Origin: Candidatus Onthenecus intestinigallinarum
Lineage (GTDB): Bacteria; Bacillota; Clostridia; Christensenellales; Aristaeellaceae
NCBI GenBank assembly: GCA_018713325.1
Contig: DVFJ01000002.1
Coordinates: forward strand, 1-62,194
DNA length: 62,194 nucleotides
Direction of reading: 5' to 3'
Position 1 is the first letter of the stretch. Every line of letters starts with the position of its first letter. Positions 9,655 to 18,288 of the stretch are shown in pieces. The position numbers and the translations under genes are program-made. The notes under the pieces were generated by a model. It did not search any database. It had not been told where the DNA came from and saw only the letters and a list, made by a program, of their open reading frames with translations.

Positions 9655-10056
9655 ATGCAGATACTGGTGGTGGACGCCCAGGGCGGCGGCATCGGAAAAC
9701 AGCTCGTCTCCATGCTCAAGCAGCGCGTGGAAGGCGCGGTAGTGACGGCGGTGGGCACCAACAGCCTGGCCACCTCCGCCATGCTCCGGGCGGGTGCGGA
9801 CAGCGCGGCCACCGGCGAAAACGCGGTCATCGTCTGCGCCCGGAAGGCCGACGTCATCGTCGGCCCGGTCGGCATCGTCATCGCCGACGCGCTGCTGGGC
9901 GAGATCACGCCCGCCATGGCCGCGGCCATCGGGCAAAGCCGCGCCAAGCGCGTCCTGATCCCGATCAACCACTGCGACAACCTGATCGCAGGCGTGCCGG
10001 ATCTGTCCGTCTCCCACCTGATTCAAAGCGCGATCGACCTCATCCACGCCATGTGA
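9655..10056 (+). CDS. DUF3842 family protein
   Basis: A 133-residue cytosolic protein starting MQILVVDAQGGGIGKQLVSM, with a nucleotide-binding-like glycine loop and a C-terminal segment VLIPINHCDNLIAGVPDLSV. I recognise it as the short conserved DUF3842 family of Clostridia, whose function is not established. The start at 9655 follows AAGAGG by 8 bases. It stands alone between a terminator and the next promoter. Confidence 0.75.
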   Translation: MQILVVDAQGGGIGKQLVSMLKQRVEGAVVTAVGTNSLATSAMLRAGADSAATGENAVIVCARKADVIVGPVGIVIADALLGEITPAMAAAIGQSRAKRVLIPINHCDNLIAGVPDLSVSHLIQSAIDLIHAM

Positions 10057-10064
10057 GGCCGGCA

Positions 10065-10093
10065 TTGACGGGCGCGGCCGTTTATGCTATGAT
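10065..10093 (+). promoter_or_regulatory. Promoter of the methyltransferase-ABC operon
   Basis: TTGACG (10065-10070), a 17-base spacer and TATGAT (10088-10093) form a strong sigma-A promoter. The likely start of transcription is near 10100, giving a leader of about 145 bases. Confidence 0.8.
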
Positions 10094-10099
10094 GAACAG

Positions 10100-10243
10100 A
10101 GAGGCCGGCCTGAAGGCCGGCGCAGGGCGCTGAAGCGTCCGTGGATCCCCGTAGTCAGCCCCCAAATGCGTGCCATGAAGGCGCGCCGTTTTCCCGACGG
10201 AAAGCGGCGCGCCATTTTATTTGTAAGGAGGCCTGTCTCTTTC
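10100..10243 (+). ncRNA. Structured 5' leader with three hairpins (unassigned)
   Basis: The leader holds two tandem hairpins with the same TGAA loop: GCCGGCC-TGAA-GGCCGGC (10104-10121) and GGGCGC-TGAA-GCGTCC (10125-10140), separated by three bases. A third 9-bp stem, GGCGCGCCG / CGGCGCGCC (10180-10213), is followed by ATTTTATTTG and then the AAGGAGG of the first gene. Compact hairpins followed by a possible terminator are what a riboswitch or protein-bound attenuator looks like. I could not match it to the conserved cores of the cobalamin, TPP, SAM, fluoride, manganese or molybdenum-cofactor classes. Confidence 0.45.
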
Positions 10244-10846
10244 ATGAATCAACGGACGATCGTCGAGTTTTTCGACCGCCTCGCGCCCGACTGGGACGCG
10301 CAGCTCGTCGTGGATGAGGACAAGATCCGCCGCATCCTGGACGCGGCGGGCGTTTGCCACGGCGCTGCGGTGCTGGACGTCGCCTGCGGCACGGGCGTGC
10401 TGTTCCCTTTCTATGCGCAGCGCGGCGTCGGCCGGGTGACGGCGGTGGACATCTCCCCCGAGATGGCGCGCATCGCCGACGCCAAGGCCGTCCCCGGCGT
10501 CGAGGTGATCTGCGGCGACGTCGAGGCGCTGCCGCCGACGCCCGCCTACGACTGCTGCGTGGTGTACAACGCGTTTCCCCACTTTCCGGACCCCGGGCGG
10601 CTGGTCGGCCACCTCGCGCGCTGGCTCCGGCCGGGCGGACGCCTGACCGTCGCGCACGGCATGGGGATTGCGCAGCTCAACCGCCACCATGCGGGCCACG
10701 CCGCGGGCGTATCGCGCGGTATGCTCCCCGCGCCCGAGCTGGCCGCGCTGTTCTCGCCGTTTTTGCAGGTGGATACCGTCCTGTCGGACGAGGGCATCTA
10801 CATCGTCTCCGGCGCGCTTTCGCAGCCCGCGGAGGACGCCAGATGA
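10244..10846 (+). CDS. Class I SAM-dependent methyltransferase
   Basis: A 200-residue cytosolic protein with motif I VLDVACGTG (43-51), the acidic end of strand 2 in VTAVDISPEM, and a later motif in LARWLRPGGRLTVAHGM, all typical of UbiE/BioC-like methyltransferases. The start at 10244 follows AAGGAGG by 12 bases. The stop overlaps the permease start (ATGA), so it belongs to the ABC operon. Its role beside a metal-chelate-type importer is unknown: it may modify the imported ligand or a cofactor made from it. Confidence 0.82.
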   Translation: MNQRTIVEFFDRLAPDWDAQLVVDEDKIRRILDAAGVCHGAAVLDVACGTGVLFPFYAQRGVGRVTAVDISPEMARIADAKAVPGVEVICGDVEALPPTPAYDCCVVYNAFPHFPDPGRLVGHLARWLRPGGRLTVAHGMGIAQLNRHHAGHAAGVSRGMLPAPELAALFSPFLQVDTVLSDEGIYIVSGALSQPAEDAR

Positions 10847-11892
10847 GGACGGCGGACGGCGCAGGGAAAGCCGTTGCCATCGCCGCGCTGGCGCTGTGCG
10901 TGGCGGCCGCGGCCTTCCTGTGCCTGTTCGTCGGCGCGTCCGGCATGTCGCCCGGCGAATGTCTCGCGGCGCTCGCGCGCACGAGCGAGCGGGCCAGCGA
11001 CGTGCGCATCGTCTGGAACATCCGCATGCCGCGCGTGCTGGCGGCGCTGCTGGCAGGCGCTGGGCTGTCGCTCTCCGGCCTGATCATGCAGACCGTGCTG
11101 GGCAACGCCATGGCCTCGCCCTCCACGCTGGGCGTCTCCAATGCGGCGGTGTTCGGCGCGAACCTGTCGATCCTCGCCTTCTCCGGCGGCTTCGTCTCCA
11201 CGGGCAACAACCTGCAAAACTACGCCGCCGGCATCAACCCCTACGCGGCGTCGCTGACGGCCTTCGCGTTTGCGGTCCTGTCCGTGCTGCTGGTGCTGGG
11301 CCTGTGCACGCGCCGGGCGTTCTCTCCCGGCGTGGTCGTGCTGGCGGGCGTGGCGATGGGCTCCGTCTGGACGGCCGGGACGACGCTGCTGCAGTTCTAT
11401 GCGACGGATGTGGGGCTGTCGGCGGCCGTCATCTGGAACTTTGGCGACCTGGGGCGCGCGACCTACCGGACCGACGCGATCATGGCCGCAGTCGTGCTCC
11501 CCTCCGCCGCGTTCTTCTGCCTGATGGCCTGGCGGTTCAACGCGCTGCTCAGCGGCGACGCGGCCGCGCAGTCGATGGGCGTGGACGTGGGCGGGCTGCG
11601 CTTCCTCTCGCTGCTGATCTGCTCGCTGATCACGGCGGTGTGCGTCTCGTTTCTGGGCGTCATCGGGTTTGTCGGCATCATCTGTCCGCACGTGACGAAA
11701 AAGCTGCTGGGGCAGGACCACCGTTTCGCCACGCCCGCCTCGATCCTGAGCGGCAGCCTGCTGCTGCTGCTGGCCGACACGCTCTCGCGCAGCATGGGCG
11801 GCGGCTCCGCGCTGCCCGTGGGCGCCGTGACCACGCTGCTGGGCGCGCCGTTCTTTGCGGCGATCGTCCTCTCGCGAAGGGAGGCGGGCTGA
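10843..11892 (+). CDS. FecCD-family ABC transporter permease
   Basis: A 349-residue integral membrane protein with nine or ten predicted helices. Family marks are RMPRVLAALLAGAGLSLSG near the N-terminus and FLGVIGFVGIICPHVTKKLL near the C-terminus, the latter being the cytoplasmic loop that docks on the ATPase. The family imports ferric siderophores, haem, cobalamin and, in some members, molybdate or tungstate. The start overlaps the methyltransferase stop, and the stop overlaps the ATPase start (TGATG), so translation is coupled along the operon. Confidence 0.92.
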   Translation: MRTADGAGKAVAIAALALCVAAAAFLCLFVGASGMSPGECLAALARTSERASDVRIVWNIRMPRVLAALLAGAGLSLSGLIMQTVLGNAMASPSTLGVSNAAVFGANLSILAFSGGFVSTGNNLQNYAAGINPYAASLTAFAFAVLSVLLVLGLCTRRAFSPGVVVLAGVAMGSVWTAGTTLLQFYATDVGLSAAVIWNFGDLGRATYRTDAIMAAVVLPSAAFFCLMAWRFNALLSGDAAAQSMGVDVGGLRFLSLLICSLITAVCVSFLGVIGFVGIICPHVTKKLLGQDHRFATPASILSGSLLLLLADTLSRSMGGGSALPVGAVTTLLGAPFFAAIVLSRREAG

Positions 11893-12653
11893 TGCTGCGC
11901 ATTGAAAACCTGTCGTTCCGCTACGGGCGGCGGGGGCCGCTGGCACTGCGCGGTGTCTCCCTGGAACTGGCGGACGGCGAGATCGGCGTGCTCCTGGGCA
12001 AAAACGGCTCAGGCAAGACCACGCTGTTCAGGAACATCCTGGGCCTGTGCGCACCGCTTGATGGCTCCATCCGGCTCGACGGCGCGGATGCGCTGCGCAT
12101 GTCCCGTCGGGAGCGGGCGGCGCGCATCGCCTACGTGCCGCAGGACATCCGCTTCGGCGCGCTGAGCGTCTTTGACTCCGTGCTGATGGGACGCGTGGCC
12201 CGCTTTGGCCTGCGCGCCGGGCCGGAAGACTGCGCCGCGGTGGAGCGCATCCTCGCGCAGATGCGCCTGGAATCCGTCGCCCGGCAAAACGTGCAGCGCC
12301 TCTCGGGCGGCGAGCGGCAGAAGGTCGCCATTGCCCGCGCCCTGGCCCAGGAACCCCGGCTGATGGTGCTGGACGAGCCGACGGGCAACCTGGACATCGC
12401 CAACCAGCAGCTCTTCTGCCGGCAGGTGCGGGCGCTGGCCGCACGGGGCATCGCCGTGCTCGTCTCGCTGCACGACCTCAACCAGGCCCTGCGCCTGGGC
12501 GACCGCTTCTTCTGCCTGCGGGATGGGACCATCCGGTACAGCGGTCCGAAGGAGCAGCTGGATGCGGACGCCGTCTTCGACGTGTTCGGGGCGCGCGTGC
12601 GGATCCTGCAACATGAAGGAGAAACGATCATCCTGGAAGGAGAAACGCCATGA
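11892..12653 (+). CDS. ABC transporter ATP-binding protein (FepC/BtuD type)
   Basis: A 253-residue ATPase with Walker A GKNGSGKTT (near residue 37), Q-loop AYVPQDIRF, signature LSGGERQKVAIARAL (near 137), Walker B LMVLDEPTGNLD and H-loop SLHDLNQAL. It energises the FecCD permease encoded just upstream. Both ends overlap neighbouring genes by a few bases (ATGA type). Confidence 0.92.
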   Translation: MLRIENLSFRYGRRGPLALRGVSLELADGEIGVLLGKNGSGKTTLFRNILGLCAPLDGSIRLDGADALRMSRRERAARIAYVPQDIRFGALSVFDSVLMGRVARFGLRAGPEDCAAVERILAQMRLESVARQNVQRLSGGERQKVAIARALAQEPRLMVLDEPTGNLDIANQQLFCRQVRALAARGIAVLVSLHDLNQALRLGDRFFCLRDGTIRYSGPKEQLDADAVFDVFGARVRILQHEGETIILEGETP

Positions 12654-13798
12654 ATCGAAACAGATGGATTGCGCCGCTGCTGGCGGCGCTGCTGGCCTTG
12701 TTGAACTGCGCTACCCTTGCGCCCGCCTCGGCGGAGGAAGCGGTCGCCGTCACGGACATGATCGGGCGCGAGGTACAGGTCGTGCCCGGCAGCTACGAGC
12801 GCGTGGTGTGCATCGGCGCGGGCGCGCTGCGCATGTACTGCTACGTTGGGGACGTGTCGCTGCTGTGCGGCGTGGAGGACATCGACAATGAGACGCTGCA
12901 GGACCGCCCGCGCATGTTCGACGGCGTGGCGCGGCCCTACGTGCTGGCCTACGGAGACGTCTTCGCCTCGCTGCCCTCCTGCGGCGTGGGCGGGCCCAAC
13001 GCGCAGGCGGCGGAGGCGGAGAAGATCCTCTCCTGCGACCCGGACCTCGTGATCTCCGAATATGAAGACGTGGAAAAGGCCGACGCGCTGCAGGAGCAGC
13101 TGGGCGTGCCGGTCATCACGCTGCGCTCGGGTGCGGACGGCGTGTTTGACGACGCGTTCGCCGGCTCCATGGCGCTGCTGGGCACGGTCCTGGGCGCGCA
13201 GGAGAGGGCGCAGGCGCTCGTGGACTTCGTGCAGGCCGAGCGCGCGGACATCCAGCGGCGCACCGAGGCCTTTCAGGGCGACGAACGGCCCGGCGCGTAC
13301 ATCTGCGGCCTGGGCAACTGGGGTACGACCAATCACCTGACCACGGCGCAGGACTACGCCGCCTTCGAGGTCGCCAATGTGCGCAACGTGCTGACCGGGC
13401 TGGCCGTCAGCGGCATCCAGCCCATCGAGGCGGAGCTGTTCGTCTCGCTGGGCGAGGAGATGGACGTCCTGTTCATCGACGCCGCGGCGGTCAAGAACAT
13501 CGCGCCGCTGTATCAGGCAGACGCCGCGATGCTGGACAGCTGCAGGGCATGGCGCGACGGCGAGGCCTACCTGCTGCTGGCCTACAACGCCTATTACACC
13601 AACTACGAGATCGCGCTGCTCAACACCTGGTACATCGCCAAGACGGTCTATCCCGACGCCTTTGCGGACGTCGACATTGTGGAAAAGGCCAACGAGATCA
13701 CCCGTGCGTTCCTGGGCGTGGAACTGGCCGGGCAGATGTTCGAATGCCCCAACAGCTACGGCGGATACCAGCGCATCGACACGCAGACATTTTTTTGA
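12650..13798 (+). CDS. ABC transporter substrate-binding protein (FepB/MolA type)
   Basis: A 382-residue exported protein. The N-terminal signal peptide runs to about residue 27 (PASA|EE); a Cys follows LLN, but that is not a proper lipobox. The mature part has the helical-backbone binding-protein pattern: VTDMIGREVQVVPGSYERVV at the start, ILSCDPDLVISEYE, and a C-terminal AYNAYYTNYEIALLNTWYIA followed by KTVYPDAFAD. Ligand is probably a metal complex or oxyanion; molybdate/tungstate, cobalamin or a haem-like compound are all possible. It ends the four-gene operon and is followed by a terminator. Confidence 0.87.
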   Translation: MNRNRWIAPLLAALLALLNCATLAPASAEEAVAVTDMIGREVQVVPGSYERVVCIGAGALRMYCYVGDVSLLCGVEDIDNETLQDRPRMFDGVARPYVLAYGDVFASLPSCGVGGPNAQAAEAEKILSCDPDLVISEYEDVEKADALQEQLGVPVITLRSGADGVFDDAFAGSMALLGTVLGAQERAQALVDFVQAERADIQRRTEAFQGDERPGAYICGLGNWGTTNHLTTAQDYAAFEVANVRNVLTGLAVSGIQPIEAELFVSLGEEMDVLFIDAAAVKNIAPLYQADAAMLDSCRAWRDGEAYLLLAYNAYYTNYEIALLNTWYIAKTVYPDAFADVDIVEKANEITRAFLGVELAGQMFECPNSYGGYQRIDTQTFF

Positions 13799-13812
13799 TG
13801 AATCCACCCCCG

Positions 13813-13853
13813 CCCCGTCTCCTTGCCTGTATCGCAAAGGGACGGGGATTTTT
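13813..13853 (+). terminator. Intrinsic terminator of the methyltransferase-ABC operon
   Basis: CCCCGTC-T-CCTT pairs with AAGG-GACGGGG around an 11-12-base loop, followed by ATTTTT. Confidence 0.85.
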
Positions 13854-14186
13854 GCGCCCTCTGCGCCATTCCCTGCGGCGCAAGGGCCCTATTTTTCAAA
13901 AGCCGTCGCTTTTTTGCAGGTATTTGCCCGGCATTTCTCGAATATATGAAGTTGGGATATTTTCACACGCAGACCGCGCGCGGCGGTGGCCCGCGGGCTT
14001 CGCACGGCGCGTCCTTTGCCCTTTTGGGCGCGTCCGCTGTGGAAAAAAATCGGGTTGTCCACAGCGCCTTCCCCGCCCGTTTTGCACGGCGCATGGCGTC
14101 TTTCGCCCTTTTTCCACAGTTTCCAACGCCCTACGGACTCTACTGCCCCTATATACTGCTACTACATCCGGAAGGAGTTTTTCACG
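13854..14186 (+). promoter_or_regulatory. dnaN upstream region with three DnaA-box-like sites
   Basis: This 333-base gap has no convincing gene. It holds DnaA-box-like 9-mers: TGTGGAAAA at 14038-14046 (reverse orientation), TTGTCCACA at 14055-14063 and TTTTCCACA at 14110-14118. Stretches of pyrimidines and A/T runs surround them. GGAAGGAG precedes dnaN. The sites may regulate dnaN by DnaA or be part of a bipartite origin with the region after recF. Confidence 0.55.
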
Positions 14187-15296
14187 ATGCGCTTCAACTG
14201 TCAAGTTACAGATCTCGTCAACGCGCTTTCCACGGTGAGCCGCGCGCTTGCCGTGCGCTCCACCCTGCAGGTGCTGGAGGGCGTGCTGGTCGAGTCCTGC
14301 CCGGAAGGGCTGCGGCTGACCTGCACCGATCTGGCGCTGGGCATCGAGACCTCCATCCCCGCGCAAGTCACGCAGGAGGGGCGCGTCGTGCTGCCCGGCC
14401 GCCTGTTCGGCGAGATCATCCGCAAGCTGCCCGGCGGTTCGGTCGAGATCTCCGTCAACGACCGCTACGCGGCGACGATCCGCTGCCAGAGCTCGCGCAC
14501 GACGCTGGCGGGCATGAACCCGGTCGAGTACCCGGAGCTGCCGCAGGTCGAGGGCGGAAGCCGCGTGACCATGCAGCAGAAGACGCTGCGCGACATGGTG
14601 CAAAAGACCTGCTTTGCCATCGCCACCGACGAGACGCGGCCCATCCTCACCGGCTGCCTGATGGAGATCGAGGGCCAGGAGGTGCGCATGGTCGCGCTGG
14701 ATGGCTTCCGCCTGGCGATGCGCCGCGCGGACCTGCCCGAGCCCGCCGGCGCGCCCGTGCAGGCGGTCGTCGGCGGCAAGATGCTCTCCGAGCTGGCCAA
14801 GGTGCTCTCCGAGGAGGATGCGTCCGTCGAGCTGCACATCGGCCGCACGCACCTGGTCGCGGACATGGGCGCCACGCGCGTCGTCACCCGCCTGCTGGAG
14901 GGCGAATACATCCGCTACCGCCAGATCCTGCCCACCGAGTGGCAGACGCGCATCCAGGTGCGCTGCGCGGACCTGGGCAACGCCATCGACCGCGCCAGCC
15001 TGATCGCGCGCGAGGGCAAGAACAACCTGGTGCGCTTTCACATCGAGGGCGACACGTTGACGCTGACCTCCAACGCGGAGCTGGGCGACGTGCAGGAGCA
15101 GATGAGCATCCTCACCGAGGGCAAGGACATGGAGATCGCCTTCAACGTGCGCTATGTGTCCGACGTGCTCAAGGTGCTGGGCGAGGAGAGCGTGTGCATG
15201 CGCTTCAACTCCAACGTCAGCCCCTGCGTCATCTGCCCGCCGGAGGGCGAGGACTACCTGTACCTGGTGCTGCCCGTGCGCGTGTTCGCGTCCTGA
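14187..15296 (+). CDS. dnaN: DNA polymerase III beta subunit (sliding clamp)
   Basis: A 369-residue ring-forming clamp that tethers DNA polymerase III. The three-domain clamp pattern is clear: MRFNCQVTDLVNALSTVSRA at the start, TRPILTGCLMEIEGQEVRMV and ALDGFRLAMRR in domain 2, and a C-terminal PCVICPPEGEDYLYLVLPVR, which corresponds to the usual 'P..i.....y.ylimPvR' ending. GGAAGGAG sits 8-10 bases before the ATG. recF follows 37 bases later, as in most bacteria, but dnaA is not upstream: the window's dnaA lies about 36 kb away. Confidence 0.97.
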   Translation: MRFNCQVTDLVNALSTVSRALAVRSTLQVLEGVLVESCPEGLRLTCTDLALGIETSIPAQVTQEGRVVLPGRLFGEIIRKLPGGSVEISVNDRYAATIRCQSSRTTLAGMNPVEYPELPQVEGGSRVTMQQKTLRDMVQKTCFAIATDETRPILTGCLMEIEGQEVRMVALDGFRLAMRRADLPEPAGAPVQAVVGGKMLSELAKVLSEEDASVELHIGRTHLVADMGATRVVTRLLEGEYIRYRQILPTEWQTRIQVRCADLGNAIDRASLIAREGKNNLVRFHIEGDTLTLTSNAELGDVQEQMSILTEGKDMEIAFNVRYVSDVLKVLGEESVCMRFNSNVSPCVICPPEGEDYLYLVLPVRVFAS

Positions 15297-15333
15297 GGCC
15301 GCGCGGGCCCGCGCCCGCGGCTGGAAAAAAGAG

Positions 15334-16434
15334 ATGAAGATCAAGAAAATCCGCCTCGTAAACTTTCGCAATTATGCGCGCGCCGAGCTCCTGCCCGACG
15401 CGCGCATGACCGTATTGACGGGATCCAACGCGCAGGGCAAGACCAACGTCCTGGAGGCGCTGCACCTGTGCTGCCTGGGCCGCTCGCACCGCACGCCCCA
15501 CGACCGCGACCTCATCCGCTGGGGAGAGGAGGCCGCGTCCGTGTCCGTGGAGGTCCTGCATCGGGACGGCACGCACGACGTGTCCGTGACGCTCTCGCGT
15601 GCGGACAGGCGGCGCAAGGCCGTGCGCGTGGGCGGCGCGCAGGTGGCACGCATCGGCGAGCTGATGGGCCATGTCAACGCCGTGCTCTTCGCGCCGGAAG
15701 ACCTGTCCATCGTCAAGGGAGGCCCGGCCGAACGGCGCCGGTTCATCGACATGGAACTCTCGCAGCTGCGACCGGCGTACTTCTATGCGCTGCAGCGCTA
15801 TGTGCGCGCGCTCAACCAGCGCAACAACCTCCTGCGCGAGATGCTGCGCTCTCCTGCCGCGCGCGCCACGCTGGACGCCTGGGACGAGCAGCTCGCGCTC
15901 GCCGGCGCGCAGATCGTCCGCCACCGGCGCGAATACGTCCAGGCACTGCGCGAGGCCGCCTGCGCCTGCCACCGGGACATCGCCGGCGCGGGCGAGGCGC
16001 TCGACGTCGCCTACGTCACCCAGTTGCGCGCGGACGACGGCCTGGCGCAGGACATGCTGCGCCTGCTGCGCGAGGCGCGCGAGCAGGATATGCGCCGCGC
16101 CGTCACCTCCGTCGGCCCTCATCGCGACGACCTGCGCCTGACCGTCGCCGGCCGCGAGGCGCGCGTGTTCGGCTCGCAGGGCCAACAGCGCACCGTCGCG
16201 CTCTCGCTCAAGCTCGCGGAGCTGTCCGTCGTCGAGCGCGAGCGCGGCGAGGCGCCCATCCTGCTGCTCGACGACGTCATGAGCGAGCTGGACCCCCGGC
16301 GCAGGCAGCAGTTGATCGAACGCATCGACGGCGTACAGACGATCGTTACCTGCACGGATCTGTCCGATCTGGCTGGCGCGCGCCAGGGCGCGGTCTACCG
16401 CGTGGAGGCGGGTACGCTGCGCCAGGAGTCGTAA
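15334..16434 (+). CDS. recF: DNA replication and repair protein RecF
   Basis: A 366-residue SMC-like ATPase that helps load RecA at gaps. Seen are the N-terminal IKKIRLVNFRNYARAEL, Walker A GSNAQGKTN (30-38), the family motif LFAPEDLSIVKGGPAERRRF, the ABC-type signature FGSQGQQRTVALSLKLAE and Walker B ILLLDDVMSELD. The length is normal. The ribosome site is weak (GAAAAAAGAG), so translation may depend on dnaN. The region directly after its stop is packed with DnaA boxes. Confidence 0.96.
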   Translation: MKIKKIRLVNFRNYARAELLPDARMTVLTGSNAQGKTNVLEALHLCCLGRSHRTPHDRDLIRWGEEAASVSVEVLHRDGTHDVSVTLSRADRRRKAVRVGGAQVARIGELMGHVNAVLFAPEDLSIVKGGPAERRRFIDMELSQLRPAYFYALQRYVRALNQRNNLLREMLRSPAARATLDAWDEQLALAGAQIVRHRREYVQALREAACACHRDIAGAGEALDVAYVTQLRADDGLAQDMLRLLREAREQDMRRAVTSVGPHRDDLRLTVAGREARVFGSQGQQRTVALSLKLAELSVVERERGEAPILLLDDVMSELDPRRRQQLIERIDGVQTIVTCTDLSDLAGARQGAVYRVEAGTLRQES

Positions 16435-16807
16435 CAGTTATCCACAGTATCCCAAAGGTTATCCACAAAATCCACCGTTTTGGATGCCTTTTTTGTGGAA
16501 AAACAGGTTTATATCTTCCGAATGTGTTCGGATGGATCGCATGTATACGAGCGCCCAAAAGATCGAATTTTCGGCATTTTTCAGAAAGAACGGCCATGGA
16601 TGGAACGCCGGCGCGCCGGCGGTATTTGATGAAGATTGCATTTGTGGAAAACCATGCGCCGTCAGCCAAAACTTTGCCGAAACTTCGCTCCTGTGAATGT
16701 GCAGGGTTTTTCGCCTTTTTTTCGTCTGATACGCGGAGAGGCTCATAATGCAGACCTGTATGGCGCACCCTAAGCCCGAAATGCAATGCGGCAAGGAGGG
16801 AATGCGC
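16435..16807. other. Candidate replication origin (DnaA-box cluster after recF)
   Basis: No gene is convincing here. Two perfect DnaA boxes, TTATCCACA at 16438-16446 and 16459-16467, lie on the same face of the helix (21 bp apart). Inverted boxes TGTGGAAAA occur at 16494-16502 and 16643-16651. The interval is much more AT-rich than the flanking genes and has A/T-runs around 16470-16720 that could serve as an unwinding element. I infer an oriC or a DnaA-titrating locus. Confidence 0.6.
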
Positions 16808-17047
16808 ATGAAGGTCGCATATCAGCCGGGGTTGGAGGCGATGGCGCGCAGCCTGTCGGGCATGGGGTTTGACATGCTGGCGCCGGGCAGCGCGCAGGAG
16901 GCGGACGCGGCGATCTTTGCGGGCGACGCGGTGGAATGGCGCGTACGGCCCGGGGAGCGCGGCGCGCTGCTGCTCAACGTGCGCGGCATGTCTGCCGTAC
17001 AGGCGGCGGCAGCGCTGCGCAGGCGGAGCCAGTCGCAGCTGTTTTGA
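16808..17047 (+). CDS. UPF0180-like small protein (YkuS-type)
   Basis: A 79-residue protein beginning MKVAYQPGLEAMARSLSGMG, closely like the start of the short UPF0180 family of Bacillota, whose role is unknown. It has one GDAVEW/RGALLLNVRGMS core and a basic tail. The start at 16808 is chosen because AAGGAGG ends 8 bases before it; an ATG at 16802 is too close. The gene sits immediately after the DnaA-box cluster. Confidence 0.65.
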   Translation: MKVAYQPGLEAMARSLSGMGFDMLAPGSAQEADAAIFAGDAVEWRVRPGERGALLLNVRGMSAVQAAAALRRRSQSQLF

Positions 17048-17163
17048 CGGGCGCAAATACGAAAAAATTGCGGCGCGTGGAGGAAAAGCCGCGCCGGACA
17101 AAGAATATTTACGCGTTTATACGCTGAAGCGTATCGTCCATCGACTTGACCCGGGAGGATCAG

Positions 17164-18261
17164 ATGCAACGGAAGAAAAAGAGCATGCCGCCCGCGCTGA
17201 TGCTCGGCGCGCTGCTGGCGGTAGCGGTGATCATCGTGCTGCTGGTGTGGTCCGTCGGCAGCAACTCGTCCAGCGGCATGACGGGCCGCGCCTCGCGACT
17301 GGGCGCGCTGCCGGGACAGAGCGTCACGCCGTTTGGCGAGGATGTGCTCTACTATGACGGCACGATGCTCCAGTGCGTGAGCGACACCGGCAGCACCCGC
17401 TGGAACTTTCAGGTCGGCGCCAACGCCGGATTCAGCGCGGCCAATCAGCGCGTGGTGGCTTGGTCGGCCAACCAGCTCTATGCGCTCAATGCGCGCGGAC
17501 AGAACACCTACAACAACCGCATGAACAGCGAGATCCAGTTCGCGCGCGTCGGGAAGGGCTATATCGCGGCCTTTGTGGGCACCAGCGACACGGGAACGGT
17601 CTACGTCATCGACAACGACGGCGCGAGCGTGGACGCCATCACCGTGCAGGACATGACGCTGCTGGACATGGGCTTTTTCAACGTGGGCGACAGCGAATAC
17701 CTGTGGGTGCTGGGCATTGAGACGAGCGGCACGGTCATCTCTACGATCTTGCAGACGTATCAGCCGGGCCGTCTGGTGCTGGGCAACACCACGCTGGGCG
17801 AGCAGCTGGTCTATGAGGTATACTACGCCAACGACCACCTCTACGTGGTCGATACGCGCAAGATCCGCGCCTATGATTACCGGATCACGCGCGACCAGAA
17901 CGTCAGCGACGTGCTGATCTACGGCTGGTATCTGGAGGATACGCGCAAGGTGGGCAACACGACGTATCAGCTGCTCGTTCCCGCCTCTACAGACGCGGAA
18001 GGCATGACGACGCTGCGGCTGATGTACGGCTCGACCGACCGCGTGATGCACCTGCCGGCCGGCTGCATCGGCGCGGCGCTGGGCACCAAGAGCGTGTACG
18101 CGTTCTCCTCCACGCACGTATACCGCTGCCGCTACGGCGAGCAGACGTTCACGGCCTATACGATGCCGGTGCAGATCAGCCAGGTGCTGGGCATGCTGCA
18201 GGACGACAAGGTCATCGTCGCCTCGGGCTCGGAGACGTACGTCATCGAGCTGCCGAGCTGA
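17164..18261 (+). CDS. DUF5711-like membrane-anchored beta-propeller protein
   Basis: A 365-residue protein with a basic N-terminus and one membrane helix (PALMLGALLAVAVIIVLLVW, about residues 9-28), followed by an extracytoplasmic domain of repeated short beta motifs (QRVVAWSANQLYALNARGQ; GTVYVIDNDGASVDAI; HLYVVDTRKIRAYDY; KVIVASGSETYVIEL), consistent with a PQQ/WD-like propeller. This matches clostridial DUF5711 proteins; their function is unknown. GGGAGG is 5 bases before the ATG. The CvpA gene follows 27 bases later, a pairing seen in many Clostridia. Confidence 0.75.
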   Translation: MQRKKKSMPPALMLGALLAVAVIIVLLVWSVGSNSSSGMTGRASRLGALPGQSVTPFGEDVLYYDGTMLQCVSDTGSTRWNFQVGANAGFSAANQRVVAWSANQLYALNARGQNTYNNRMNSEIQFARVGKGYIAAFVGTSDTGTVYVIDNDGASVDAITVQDMTLLDMGFFNVGDSEYLWVLGIETSGTVISTILQTYQPGRLVLGNTTLGEQLVYEVYYANDHLYVVDTRKIRAYDYRITRDQNVSDVLIYGWYLEDTRKVGNTTYQLLVPASTDAEGMTTLRLMYGSTDRVMHLPAGCIGAALGTKSVYAFSSTHVYRCRYGEQTFTAYTMPVQISQVLGMLQDDKVIVASGSETYVIELPS

Positions 18262-18288
18262 CGGCAAACGAAGAGACGGGGTGAGGCA

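Noticed and set aside
10100..10243. Cobalamin, molybdenum-cofactor or manganese riboswitch before the methyltransferase operon
   Set aside because: The conserved cores of those classes are not visible; the leader is reported as unassigned instead.
13823..15337. A 504-residue plus-strand frame overlapping dnaN
   Set aside because: A shifted-frame shadow with Arg/Ala/Gly-rich text; dnaN itself has a strong ribosome site and full family match.
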